Notes: generated by a model from the letters alone, not told the origin. Positions 44,981 to 57,215 are shown, counted from the first letter of the stretch. The stretch: DNA of 64,000 nucleotides from Gerris lacustris (GCA_951217055.1 OX578282.1:45338329-45402328); one strand, 5' to 3'. Made by a program: numbers and translations.

Positions 44981-45587
44981 TATTGCTTCCGAGCTTACCG
45001 AAGGTAACGGAAGCTATGTGATCGTTTCGAAGAACAAAACATTTTTAGGTCTACGATTTTAAAAATTCCCAGACAGAAATCCGTTTCAAACATCAGGGAA
45101 TATTTTTGGTTCCGTGTCTGTCTGTTAGTTTGTCGGTCTGTCGTTCAATTTTTGCGAACCAACATATCTTAAAAACTACAGGTTCAATTTTTATGAAATT
45201 TGGGTGGTTGGTCATAATTAGCCCATTGTTGGTCCCATATAAGTTTCAACCTTCTGCGCCAATTTGTTTTTCTTCCACATGCGCACAATCATACATTTAT
45301 TTACACCTATAGCTTCAAAAGTACTTATCTGATTTGAATGAAACTTTTACAGTTTATCGAAAGTAACCCGCAGATGGCCACAGATTAATTTGAACAGTCT
45401 GCGCTCTTTAACTTTTGCTAAATTGATACTTTAATCCGTGTAAAAAATCTAAACAATTTTGACAGATTAAAAAAAAGCGGGGGAAACAATTAAACTAATT
45501 TGACAATAATGACTTTTAAAAGCATAAAATCAACAAAGTTCGTGGATAGGATGCGAGGAAGCTAAGTGCCACACCAATTGGCAGTCT
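44981..45587 (+). repeat. Family A full-length copy (interior I)
   Basis: This is one of the best complete copies. It has the hairpin gcttccgagcttaccgaagg, 'ggaagctatgtgatcg', 'acagaaatccgtttcaaac', a GTCTGTCTGT tract, interior I ('accaacatatcttaaaaact', 'agcccattgttggtcccata', 'ttacacctatagcttc'), and the end block 'gcgaggaagctaagtgcc' with 'accaattggcagtct'. It is about 607 bp with no open frame. Confidence 0.93.
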
Positions 45588-45913
45588 ATTTTTTTTTTTT
45601 TATATTTTGTTGATTTCTATATTTCAATTTTCAGGATTGTAGTTTATATTAAGTATTATATTTCCATAATTTCCTTATCAGATTGTTTAAAAAAAAAATT
45701 AAATTATTTATTATAGATTATAGTGTTAATTTCTTGCGAGTAATTTTTATGAGTAAGTCTAATTGCTTTATGGATTAAGTTTTGAGTAGTGTTAACTTTC
45801 TATTGATATGGGTGGGGTGATACATAATTTGAAATCCTGTTTTCTTTCCTAAGCATTTTGCATTGTTATTTGCTGATCTTATAATTGTCATATCCAGGAA
45901 TTCTAACATTCCC

Positions 45914-46715
45914 GACGGGTACCCCGTACCCGATTTTAGGTTTCTGTACAAAATAAAAAAAGAAACCTTATATAACGGCTCTGTCTGTCTGTCTGTCCGT
46001 TGGTGTCTGTCCGTTTCTTGTTTCAATTCATTAACTACTATAGCTAGGAACATGAAATTCGGCACACGGGTGCATCTCGGCATTTTAGACAGTTGGACAC
46101 ATTTTGGATTTTTCACAATTAATATTTTCAAAATGGCGGCCAATATGGCGGGCAACTAAAAAAAAGTTTTTAGTCACCATGACATGTTATATATCAATTT
46201 AAAGGTCTTGAAATAAAGAAAAAGAATATGCAACTATTAAAATTTTCTCACGTAATATTTTCAAGAAGCGGGTAATATGGTGGGCGACTAAAAAAAGTTC
46301 TTAGTAACTATGACATGTTATACATCAATTTAAAGGTCTTGAAGTGTAGAAAAAGAATATGCAATTATTAAAATTTTACACTAAAAAATTTCAAGATGGC
46401 AGCCTATATGGCGGGTGAATAAAAACAAGTTTTTAGTAACTATGACATGTTATATATCAATTTAAAGATCTTGAAATGTAGAAAAAGAATATGCAATTAT
46501 TAAAATTTTCAAGATGGCGGCCAATATGGCTGGTGACAAAACATTGTTTTAGTTACCATAACATTTTATAAATCAATTTAAAGGTCTTGAAGAGTAGAAA
46601 AAGAATATTAATATTAAAATTAGTGTAATTATATTACACATAATAATTTTAACTTTAATGTACAGAAACCGGCGATTATCGCCCCACGTGCTTACGTGAA
46701 GCGCGCCTTACTTGT
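45914..46715. mobile_element. Element E: inverted ends, GTCT tract, four ~130-bp tandem units
   Basis: It starts with a perfect hairpin (CGGGTAC-ccc-GTACCCG). The 12-bp inverted repeat GGTTTCTGTACA lies at 45,939-45,950 and, inverted, at 46,659-46,670. GTCTGTCTGTCTGTCCG follows the left hairpin. The body has four tandem units (marker 'gacatgtta' or a variant at about 46,181, 46,312, 46,443 and 46,559), each with 'aagatggcggccaatatgg' variants. No transposase is present. Confidence 0.75.
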
Positions 46716-47338
46716 TTTACTATTGTAATGATGTTGATACAGGGTCAGCGTGATGATTTTCCCCTAGTATATCTGGTTTATCAGACCTACACATACATTT
46801 CTGTCCCCAGTAGCAATACATTTATCTCACCATGCCTTATGAACAGGGAGCTTCCCTCGACCCTCTAAAAATTGTGGATTTTTATGTGGAATTTCTGGTA
46901 TAGAAAATATCTAGGATATTTCAACCTCCACCTTTCTTTGTTTTGGTCTTTCAAAAACTCTCTTTTTATCCTCCCACCTATATAATGTCCCTCCTACTGC
47001 TTCCTATTTAAACTTTCTCTTATAAGGCAACTAAAACTGTTGCGTCGCCTAACATCCACAATTTAATATTCTTCAATATCAATATTGAATCAAATTAAAT
47101 TAAAAGTTAATTTAACTTTTTTAACATGTGATCACTTTTTCCCTAAATTTTATTGTATAGCAGTCAATTTATTTATTTTCTAGAGAAAGATATAATAGAT
47201 TTCAGTAGCAACTCGTGCGGCAATTTAAAAAATATTTTTTCTCATTTAATTATTTATGTTTTTTTTATATGGAAAGAAACAAATTGTAAAATTTATTTTT
47301 ATTGTATATATTTCCTTGTGTGTCTGTGTGTGTGTCTA
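46716..47338. other. No gene recognised
   Basis: AT-rich spacer. The frames at 47,153-47,484 run into the TA repeat and are artefacts. Confidence 0.5.
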
Positions 47339-47461
<123 letters not shown>

Positions 47462-49801
47462 GTGGAAGCGTTAAAGTGAGATAGTGAGAGAACGAAATAT
47501 AATTCAGCCAGGGAATATGAGTTGGAGACTGGAAATTAGAAAAAGGAATTCCGAAAGGGAGAAATTGGGGGAAAGTAGAGGGGTGGAACCTTGCGCTAGG
47601 GTGGGTCGAATTTTTTTTTTAAATCTAAAACATTTAGTGATAAAAACTTTACTATGCTAGAAACAAATGATCTCAAAAGTTGGGCCCATTTGAACAACTG
47701 CTAGGTGGCGCCCCGTCGCTTTGAAATTTGATATATGAGAATTTCTATAAAATTGCATGTTGTGTCATTTCGTGTATATTTATTTAAAAATTTATCATTC
47801 GTAAGTATTTATTTATAAATTTGTTTTATTTTTAATTTGTTTTGTCCTATTTGTTATGAAAACACCAAATTCTAAAACTGCGATATGTCTGTTAGATTAT
47901 TTAAATGTTAATTATTATTTTCGTATTGTCTCATTAGCATGTAGTTAAGTAAATTAAAAGATAAATATTTAAAATTACTAACCTGTAAACAGTAATCTAT
48001 GATAAATTGTTTAAAAACTATGAACATTTTTGTTTTATCAATATACAATTGAAGATTTACTATTGTACTTAATGAAAATTGTACTTAAAGTAAATAAAAA
48101 TTACTTTATTATTATAATTTTTTTTGTGTTAAAATGTATCATCTGTGTAGTTTCACTGTTAAATATACTTTATAGACATTTATAGTTACTGTGTCACACA
48201 ATCACTTTATAGTGATTGTGGAAACTACATAGTTTAAATAATTAGGTTGTTTAGTTTAGTCAGCAAGTGATGACATACATAATTTTTTAAAAAACTTCAA
48301 CAAAAACAATTCCGCCTAAACTTATGCTAAGTTTAGGTAATAGGAACATAATATTTTCTTAAGTTTTTATCATATTCCGTAATCGTCAAATTTATAGCTT
48401 ATAAAATTTTTTTTAATTAAAATGAACATTTTTAATTAAAATTGTGAAATTAGTATTTTTCATTAAATTACATATTTATATAATAATTTGTATATAATTA
48501 TATTAAGTGGAAGGAAGCAGATACGTAATAGACTAAACCAATGCCATTTTACTTATGCTTTTTGTTATAGAAACACTAGAACAATGTTTTTAACTAATAA
48601 TTAAAGAGTGTATAATTTACCCCTCCCCTTCCCTTAATGAGAATGGGGGAGGGGGATGCTATATTTAGTAAGGTAGCCAAATGTGATCTCAGGTATTTAT
48701 TTTGTAAAGAAGTTAAAAACAGCGAAAACTGGATATTATAGCCAGCCTATGTATAGTTATGTGAAATATTATGAGCAGGTAAAAACAAATAGGGTTTAAT
48801 TGGGTACTGCTAATGAATTACCTAGCTAATAGAATTGGAATTGGGTATGAACTGAATTATGGTACCGTGAGCCATGCTCTTGTCCCTTGCCCTGTCTACT
48901 ATCTTACCTTTTACCCTCACTCAGTATCAACAATACCCTGCTAGTGTTATCTTCTATAATTTAATTTTTTTATTGGACCTTTCTTGTAAAAAGGTATAAT
49001 TTTTTATAGCTTTATAATTGGAAGAGTTGTAAGTTGAGAGCTTTAAGAAAGATGCCGTGAAATACTAGAGCATAAGGTGAATGTCCTGTTTTCAGAGTAT
49101 TTAGTGTGTTAAATATTGTTTTGCCAACCTAAAGTGATGAAATAAAATACTATAATTTGTTAAGGAACCTACGAAGAATAGAAAAGAATGGTGTTGAGGT
49201 AAATTCAGCGAATTAGCAATGATGGTGGCGAATAAAGTAATGACACTGTCGAAAAAATGTTCATTACCAACCATTGCCAATGCAACCGTACATTTTAAAA
49301 TATTCATTGCTGCATTAAATATCTTAAAATAAAAAATTAAAATAAAGCCAAGTCTGGTTGGGGTATACTTCAACTCATAAACTCAATATAGAATGCAAAA
49401 TTTAATAGATATATATACATAATATGTAACCTAATCTTCAGCAGTTTTCATTTGATATACCAAGGATCAACGAAACTCTAATAGCAATGTAGGTGCTCTA
49501 ATTATAACTGAGATTGTATTCATAACAAAAATGAAATTAAATACACGCGAATCAGAAAATGTTCCTACTATTTCGCACTCAAGGCAGTTTCCAGTGGCTT
49601 CAGCATTTGCTATGACAATAAATAAATCCTAGTGACAAAGCTTTAAAAAATTCGGGTTGGACATAAATATACCATTGTTTAGTCACGCCCAGTTTATGTT
49701 CACTGTCAAGATATGAATGCATGCATGCAATTTAAGAGGTAATGATAAATCAAGAATAATTATAGTAGTATGACTAGAAATACTTATAAAATACTAGTGA
49801 G

Positions 49802-49879
<78 letters not shown>

Positions 49880-50963
49880 TCACTTGCAAACCCACACTCA
49901 CATATATATTTAGCAGACAATTTAAATTATTTGTCAGCTAAATTTTATATGTCTCACAACAAGCAGTTTTTATTTCTATTTTGTTTCTTTGCCAAGTGCC
50001 CAATTATTGTCTGATACTCTTGTATTTATTTCCTACTCACAACAATGGAAACGTCACCTTTGTAGTTTATCACCCAAAATAATAAATATGACTCAAGGAT
50101 TTAGAAGTGCTACGTCAAGGTTTTAATTTGATTATTCTATAAATATGTAAAAAAAAAAGAAGAGGGGGTTTTAATTCAGGAAATTTGATTTTTGTGAATT
50201 GGCTCTTTTTAAAAACTTCAAAAAAGTTTTATTAGGGGATGGAGCTCTGATTTTCTTTTGCCCATGCCCTGCCTTGATTTTGGCCCTTTCCTAATTATTT
50301 CTCGAGACCCTTCTCTTGGGCTTCTCTGCCTTAATTCTCTTTCCTTATTCAGTCCCTGAGGAAAATTCAGGTTGGAAATATAGAAGGTTTTTCCTTCTCG
50401 GGGATCCTCTTGTCCCTCAGAGCAATTTGGTTGAAAAAGGACAAGGGCAAGACGATTGCCTTACCCTTCTCTCGACGCTTATCTCTTTTTAAGTAAAAAA
50501 AATAAATCTTTAATTTAAAACCAAATAATTCTTAGAAAAAACTGCTCAATTTAAAATAAATAATGAAGAAGGGGGGGGGGGGGGTAGAAATGGAGTCGTT
50601 AGCCCTAATAAATATCTAATGATACTACAATTACATTTTGGTTTCTTCTTTTTTTTAAAAAGTAATGACTTTTTTTAGCAAATAATAAGATATTTGTTGT
50701 TGAGTTTTGGAGACATTATAATTATATGGAAGTTTACTAAGTCTATATTTTATTAATAAACCTATTATCTATGTAAGTAGCTTCAAGTGACAGAGTCTAA
50801 ACGTCTGCATTTTAAATATTATATGAAAGCAAGATACATTTTTTTGTACCTACTTAGTTGTAGGTTATAGCAAATGCTACATAATATTCCATCATCAATT
50901 ATAAGTTCAGTTGTATTCGTTACGATCGGGCCTTCTTTACTGATGATGAGCTGAAGCTTTTCA
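47462..50963. other. No gene; (TA)n at 49,804-49,878
   Basis: Nothing recognisable apart from the TA tract, flanked by 'tgagtataat' and 'atactcact' as a short inverted pair, and a G run near 50,570. The 90-codon minus-strand frame at 49,101-49,373 has no known motif. Confidence 0.5.
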
Positions 50964-51190
50964 GAGTTTCGTTGGTAAAGCCAAATAAAGAAACCCTTAA
51001 AGTTTCATTTCTGTGTCTGTCTGTAAGTTTCTTCTCTTGTAAGGTGTAAAATCAGAAGAACCAAAACAGATAAAATCATAAAACTGCAGTATTAAATTTT
51101 TTTGAAGCGCACACAGGAAAAATATTGCCAACTCAAAGTTATCAGCTGTTCACATTCAAAATGGCGGATAATTCACGTCACACGATTTTA
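50964..51190 (+). repeat. Family C element, partial
   Basis: It matches family C at 42.95 kb in the same orientation: 'gtttcgttggtaaa', 'gaaaccctta', a GTCTGTCTGT tract, 'gaagcgcacaca' and 'ttcaaaatggcggataattc'. The right end is missing. Confidence 0.8.
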
Positions 51191-51924
51191 TTTTATTTTC
51201 ACAAATATATATCAAATTTTTTTTAAATGTTATTGCTTATCGTATTTGTTATTCGAAATATACCAATCCCCTTCCAACTACCTTAAGACGGCTATTCCTA
51301 ATTTATTAATAAAAATTCAAGCTTATACCTTATGTTAGCCCGATGAATATTTCCGGAATGAAATTAATTCAACTTTCGTTATTACCGATAAAAAGCATTT
51401 TGTTTGTAAAAATTTCTCTGGGATTCGAACTGACAAGATATACCGCTGTTATTAGATATGTAATTAGTTGATTATGGTAATACGAAGGACGTTTATAAAC
51501 AATCTCTTTCTAATAAAAGAAGTAATCATCTTAGAGGTTTTGTGAGAGGATAAAATTTGTAGCTTATTTAAGTTTAATGTAAATTATGTAATTTATATTG
51601 ATTTTGTTTGTTTCAGGTTTGACCCTCTATTTCTATCTTGAGGTGTTAGTAAGTACTTTAAATTTACCTTATTTAGTGATAAATGAGATTATTTGAAGAA
51701 AGGTCCAGTAAATACAGGAAATCTTTCTATCTGGCACTTCAGTGTCATTTAAATAAAATGCTGCAACATTTTCTTTTGCATCATTGGAGAAAACAATTGA
51801 GTATTGTTGTATCTGCGCAAGTAATAAATCTGCCATAAGATAGACTCTAGTGGGAGTTGTGTATAGAGTGTGGTTTGATTGGCAGGCTAAAGTACATACT
51901 GAATATCATTAATAGTTTTGCTTC
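51191..51924. other. No gene recognised
   Basis: AT-rich spacer without identifiable elements. Confidence 0.45.
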
Positions 51925-52115
51925 CTCTTTTATTAATTTCTCAATTTCTCTTCGAGGTATATCTCCGCTGAATATATGTGTACCGAATTTCATCGAAATA
52001 AGTTCAGTTGTTTAGGCTTTAAGCTTCTGCACAGACGGCAGACCTTCTTTAAAAAAATCACTTCTTTGGAATCAGAAGACCTTAAAAGGTTTTAATCCAT
52101 CGAAAATCGCCATTA
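51925..52115 (+). repeat. Family B fragment, strongly diverged
   Basis: The words 'tctcttcgaggtatatctcc', 'ccgaatttcatcg' and 'gcttctgcacagac' mark the family B middle. Neither end is present. Confidence 0.65.
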
Positions 52116-52315
52116 CAATTATTTCTCTTTTGATGCACTACGAAACCTATTTGAAAAAGCCAAAACACTGTCTCTGTTTTTTGATTAAACGTGGATTCAA
52201 TCACCAGACATAAATTAATACAAATCAAGGTGTGGTAAAAGGACTTGTATATACTGTTAAATCACAACAGAAAGTACTTTAAAAAAGCCCAAGTTCAATA
52301 TTTTTATAATTATTG

Positions 52316-52703
52316 GAACGAAGTTCCTTATGGCACATTCTGGAGCCCAGGAGTGAATCCGAAAAAAACGACCAAAATCACCGTCACGCAAAAAGCGTCA
52401 CGAAATCTACGGATGACGATAACTTGTGTAAAAGTTGACCGACTTAGTTGAAATTTGGTACACATGTTCATTTTACCAATGCCCAGGACAGGTTCGTTGG
52501 ACAACGTTATCCGCCTAAGCGTTCACGCGCAACGCTTGCGTAAACGTAAGCTTCAAATTTAAAATTGGAATTTTAGGACGGGAAAAAATTCTAACTTTAT
52601 CTATTTAATACAAACAACTTTTATAAAAAAATTTTTTAGTAAAACGAACACCAACTCTGCTGTGAGGTGATAAAGATCGCTAAATTTATTAAAGCGGACC
52701 TAA
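52316..52703 (+). repeat. Family A interior-II copy, variant 5' part
   Basis: The first 90 bp ('ggaacgaagttcc', 'tggagcccagg') is shared, inverted, with 9,790-9,885. Then come 'acgataacttgtgtaaaag', 'gttcgttggacaacg' and 'aaattggaattttaggacgg'. The usual hairpin and GTCT tract are absent. Confidence 0.8.
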
Positions 52704-52811
52704 ACGTTGTAGAGCTATTTTTTACTCGCCAAAAACGAAAAATTGACTCTTTAACCACTAAGACCGGGTTCACATCAGAACGATAAGATACATGTTTTTA
52801 GGTTGTAAGCG

Positions 52812-53236
52812 TTATACGATAATTTTCTTGTAAGATACGTAACGCCCAGGCCTAGAAAAAACGTGGAAAAACGACAAAATTAGTTCACACCTGTATGATT
52901 GCGACTTCTTTCGTAAGATACGTGAATCAAGAGACACGGCCTGCTTGTCTCTTCCTTCAGTGCCGTACGATATTGCGAAGGGTAAAGATGGCAAATTCAA
53001 AGAGTTATGACATTGGCTTAAAGTAATGAGCAATGTTTCTGCTGGTGAAATAGCCAGTTTGAAGTGAGCATGTCCTGCTTCTTTAGGTAACTTGATATGA
53101 GTTGACATAAGAACTGAAAACATTCTGGACTCATCCGATGCTTATGATGAAATTTAGACGGATGTTGAGACAGCTCTCTTGTTATTGGTGCTGAACTGTG
53201 TTTTACGTTAGTTAAATTATATAGGGATGCACCCAC
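52812..53236 (-). pseudogene. HARBI1-like transposase remnant (frameshifted)
   Basis: The first frame (53,236-53,018) gives LSQHPSKFHHKHRMSPECFQ with FLCQLISSYLKKQD, the N-terminal region of PIF/Harbinger DDE transposases (FH-x-x-RM-x-x-x-F-x-x-L...I-x-KQD). A second frame (53,123-52,812) continues with HFKLAISPAETLLITL, matching the family's (F/M)R-x-AI-x-P-x-ERL-x-(V/L)TL block. A frameshift separates them near 53,080. The DDE catalytic domain is lost: the second frame runs into the left inverted end. It cannot make active transposase. Confidence 0.75.
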
Positions 53237-53415
53237 TATTTTCTGCTCTTTCGAATATTTTTTCTAATACCAATTACTTCATCCTTACTCGACGACAAAC
53301 TCATGATTACTGACTATACTCCTACTGCTACATGCTTTATCGCTTCGGTATGAACCTCACTTATCTTAAGATAAATATCGGGTATCTAATGTTTCTGCGA
53401 TAAATATCTTAGGTA

Positions 53416-53644
53416 CTTCTTTAGATTGTTACTCCCCCATCTTTTTTTAGAATATAAATGACTTTGACTAAATAACTATAAAGAAAAAGGGATGTTTAGT
53501 CCAATGTACTTTTGAACAAAGGAATATCACACTTCTGTTTTTACAAGGGGAGTAACAGTCAGAAGAAGAAAATTCCGTACACCTTCTTTGGATTGTTATT
53601 CCCCCTCTGATTTTTTTTATAAGGGGAGTAACAATCTAAAGAAG
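53416..53644. mobile_element. Nested MITE pair with 22-bp perfect ends
   Basis: CTTCTTTAGATTGTTACTCC at 53,416 and its exact complement at 53,623-53,644 form 22-bp perfect inverted ends. A second diverged pair of the same motif lies at 53,548-53,570 and 53,581-53,607. The unit is thus an L-R-L-R arrangement inside the Harbinger element. Confidence 0.7.
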
Positions 53645-53755
53645 TGCCATATCTTACGCTCCGTCGTGAACCTGGCCTAACAAAGCAGGAACAATACTTA
53701 ACAACAATGATCTGCCAGCGTTATGCAGTGTATTCCTTAATATTTTTATTTATTC

Positions 53756-54352
53756 ATTGCTTCCGAGTTTACCGAAGGTAAGAGAAGCAATGTGATCGTT
53801 CCAAATAACAAAATATTTTAAGGTATCTGATTTTAAAAATTCAAAGACAGAAATCCGTTTCAGGCATCAGGGAACATTTGTGGTTCCATATCTGTCTGTC
53901 TGTCGCTCGATTTTTGCGAACCAACATATCTTAAAAACTACTCATCTGATTTCATTGAAATTTGGATGGTAGGTCATAATTTGCCCATTGTTGGTCCCAT
54001 ATAGGTTTAAACCTTCTGCGCCTATTTGTTTCTCTTTCACATGCGCACAAACATACATTTATTTACACCTATATCATCAAAAGCACTTACCTAATTTTTA
54101 TGAAATTTGGATGGTTCATCGAAAGTAGCCCGCAGATAGCCCCAGATTAAATTTAACCGCCTGCGCTCTTTAAATTTTGCTAAATTGATACTTTAATTAA
54201 CGTAAAAAATCATAACAATTTTGAGTTTTAAAAAACGGGGTAAAAATTAATAGATTTGACAATACTAGGTTTTAATAGTTAAAATCATTAAAGTATACAA
54301 AATAGAAAGCGTGGAAGCTATGTGGCACACTATTTGGCTCACTATTTGGCAG
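53756..54352 (+). repeat. Family A full-length copy (interior I)
   Basis: It has hairpin gcttccgagtttaccgaagg, GTCTGTCTGTC, the interior-I blocks and end 'gtggaagctatgtggcacac' with a tandem 'tatttggc' duplication. Structure and length match 44,981-45,587. Confidence 0.92.
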
Positions 54353-55844
54353 AGTATTTTAAATGAGACTTGCTAATAATTTCACCTTAACTTAATTTAT
54401 TTAACTTTGACTTAGAGACATATGAAGGCTAACATTTGCCACTGTAAATTTTCTTAAAAAGTTCCATAACATTTTATCAATATGTACACCTAAATTATAT
54501 ACATTTATTCTACTCTTTTAATAAATTATATTAAAATTCTTGAAAAAGAGAAACCAGAAAACTAGAAACCTTACGGGTAATATATATAAGTTTTGTTATC
54601 ATTCGATTAAAATAAAAATATGTATAAATCTTACTTATTAACAAGATGGATTACTTTAAAAAATAAATTTAATGCTTCATAGGAACCTGCATTATCAGTT
54701 TATGAAGTGTTTTTTCCTTAAAAAAAACTGAATCCTAATAAACTAATAATTATACGCTCTTGTATTGGGTTTAGTATGTGTTTCAATCTTGTAAATATTT
54801 TATGTTGTTTCTGTATTACTTTGAAGTAACATTAAATTAAACCGCCCTGGTATAAGCTCTCAACCCCATCTTTGAAAGCCATCATGGTTGTGTAAGTCTT
54901 TTAAGGATTTTGGGATATGCAAAATCAAATTAGATTCTCTTTCTCACGAAACCAAAGGATTTAGATATATAATCTACAGTTGTTTCCTAAATGCTCCTCA
55001 ACCCAAAGCCTCTATTAATTCCGTGCACCGTGACCTCTTTACGCAAAACACAACAAGCAATATTTTTTACGGTCCCTAGGCAAAACTGAAGACCATTATA
55101 GTTTCCTGCGTTTGTCTGTCTGCCTGTATGTCCTTAACGCACCTGACCTCCGAAAGTACCCAACCCAATAAAACTTTGCAAATATGTCTTGTGCAATAAC
55201 CCAAACAAAAATAATTATGTGGATAAACCCTAATAAAATCATACCTCAAAAGTATGATGATAAAGTTTAAGGGGGAAACATTTATTTTAATGGAAATGCG
55301 GCATCTGATAAATGAAACAGGTAAACGCCTGAGTACAATTTAACTAATATAGCTAAAATAAACTTTTATATGGCCGTCATCTTGAAATGACTAAGTTGAT
55401 TGTCATATACTGATTAACTAACTCATCCGAGATATTAGATTTTAAAAGTCAAATTATATATATAATATATATGTGAGTGCTCAAAGCACATCTTGGGATA
55501 CATATTTTACTTATTACATATAGTTAAAATAGTTAATCCATTATTAGTCAGATACTTTCAGGTTAATTATGTTTGACCAAAAGATTTTTTGGTCGTTGAT
55601 AAAAAGTTGTTAAAAATAATTTGTGAGAAATATATTAATTCAAACAGAGTAAGTAAGTATACGTGCAGCTTGTGTTAAAGTATTTGTTAAAGAATTAGAG
55701 TGAAATTCGTTAAAATTTGAAAGGCTCCAAATCCATTCCCTCAAATAGCAAAGTTAATTAACATAATTTTATAATTTTTATTTTTATTTAAGTTGATTTA
55801 AAAAAATTGTCTTTCATTTTGAAGATTATTATCAAATAAAATCT
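54353..55844. other. No gene; GTCT-bearing fragment near 55.08-55.14 kb
   Basis: At 55,085-55,135 'ccattatagtttcctgcg' precedes a GTCTGTCTGCC tract, a layout like family C but too diverged to assign. The rest is AT-rich. Confidence 0.45.
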
Positions 55845-55935
55845 ACTCGAAAATAATAATCGTCCCATTTTAATGAAATTTAAGTGGTAGGTCATAATTA
55901 GTCCATTATTAGTCCCATTGAAATTTCAACCTTCG
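55845..55935 (+). repeat. Family A interior-I fragment
   Basis: It contains 'ttaatgaaatttaagtggta' and 'cataattagtccattattag', matching interior I. No ends are present. Confidence 0.7.
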
Positions 55936-56062
55936 ATTGCCCGGAGTTTGACTGGACTATAGGAATGGGTTGGACCGAGACTATAGGTGTAAATCAACCT
56001 TCAAGTTTAGAGATCGATTCTTTTATGTAAAATGGTGTTTAATGCTCGCGTCGAGAGTCAAG

Positions 56063-56498
56063 ATGCAGCGAGCCATCGAGCAGCGTTGTCCCATCAAATA
56101 TGCGTTAAACTGAAAAAGCGACAGGAGCATCAACTGACATGAGACTTTTTATATGATATGAGATATGTGTGGATTTTGAGTGGCATAAAATATTCAAAAT
56201 GGCCTGAAACACCCACCTCAACCAATGAAGGCCCGCATGAGCCCGTCAAGTGTGAAATCGATGCTTATTGTCTTCTTTGAAAAAAAGGAGGCTGTGGCCA
56301 AACACACCAATGCAACTCTGCCCCAATCACTCTCCAGATTTGTCTCTCACCGACTTCTCTTTGTTTCCTCAGGTTAAAATGAGCCTGAAAGGCCATCGTT
56401 TCGGGTCGATTAAGACGGTCCAAGTTGCTTCGGTGGGGTTCCTTAACAGCCTTTCGCTTGCCGACTTACAGTAGGCGTATGAGCAATGAATAAAATAA
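56063..56498 (+). pseudogene. mariner-like transposase relic
   Basis: An N-terminal start reads MQRAIEQRCPIKYAL, as in mariner transposases. After a large internal deletion, 'KYSKWPETPTSTNEGPHE' and then, in another frame, KARMSPSSVKSMLIVFF follow. A further deletion and frame change lead to CPNHSPDLSLTDFSLFPQ and LKGHRFGSIK. The SPDL-x-x-x-D block holds the third catalytic Asp of the D,D34D mariner family; the first two catalytic regions are deleted or damaged. Several frameshifts and stops make it non-functional. No clear inverted ends or TA duplication were seen. Confidence 0.8.
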
Positions 56499-56639
56499 TA
56501 CCAGCCCATAAAAACCAAGTTTTTATTATAAATCCTTTATATCCTTTTTGCATTTTGGTTGTGAGGGGAAGTATTGGTATTAATTCATTTCAATTATAAA
56601 TAATTATTTAAAAATTAAATAATTAGTAAAATTAATTAA

Positions 56640-57215
56640 TTAATTAATTTGTTAGAATGTTTTTGTATTGGTAGAGAGTCGTTATGCCAAGTTTCTGCTC
56701 GCTTGGATGACGATGGATGCTCGATGAAAGAGGGTTAACTCGCCTTCCAAAGATTTTGTATACCCACAAATTAATTTATTAAATTTCATTTTTCCATTCA
56801 TTTTTAACAATAAATAAATTAAATTTAAAAATGAATTAGTTAATTAATTAATTAATTAATTTGATAAAATATTTTTGTATTGCTAGAGAGTCTATGTGCC
56901 AAGTTGCAGCTCGATTGGACGACTGGAAGAGGGTTAACTAGCCCTCCAAAGATTTTATATACCTACCAATTAATTAATTAAATTTTATTACTTTATTTAT
57001 TTAATATTTAATTAATCCATTCATTTTTAAAAAGATAATTAATTAAATTGAAAAATTAATTAATTAATTAATTAATTATATTTATTCGTTAAAATGTTTT
57101 TGTATTGGTAGAGAGTCTATGTGCCAAGTTTCAGCTCGATTGGATAACTGGAAGTGGGTTAACTAGCCGTCCAAAGATTTTGACGTCAGGCACCCAGGCA
57201 CAAAAGTGAAGTTAA
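56640..57215. repeat. Three tandem ~215-bp repeats
   Basis: Each unit holds 'tttttgtattg', 'tagagagtc', 'tatgccaagtt', 'cagctcgattgga', 'gggttaactagcc' and 'ccaaagatttt'. They are separated by (TTAA)n-rich spacers of varying length. Markers fall at about 56,670, 56,882 and 57,108. They follow the mariner relic. Confidence 0.85.

Larger units (their letters stand above)
52762..53677. mobile_element. PIF/Harbinger element, defective
   Basis: The inverted ends GACCGGGTTCACATC and GAACCTGGCC (ccgtcgtgaacctggcc on the plus strand) align over about 30 bp. Both flanks are TAA (52,759-52,761 and 53,678-53,680), the TWA target of PIF/Harbinger. It encodes a broken minus-strand transposase and contains small nested inverted repeats at 53,416-53,644. 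The 916-bp length shows large internal loss. Confidence 0.87.

Noticed and set aside
53416..53644. Target duplication for the nested MITE
   Set aside because: I could not find matching flanks, so I do not claim how it was inserted.
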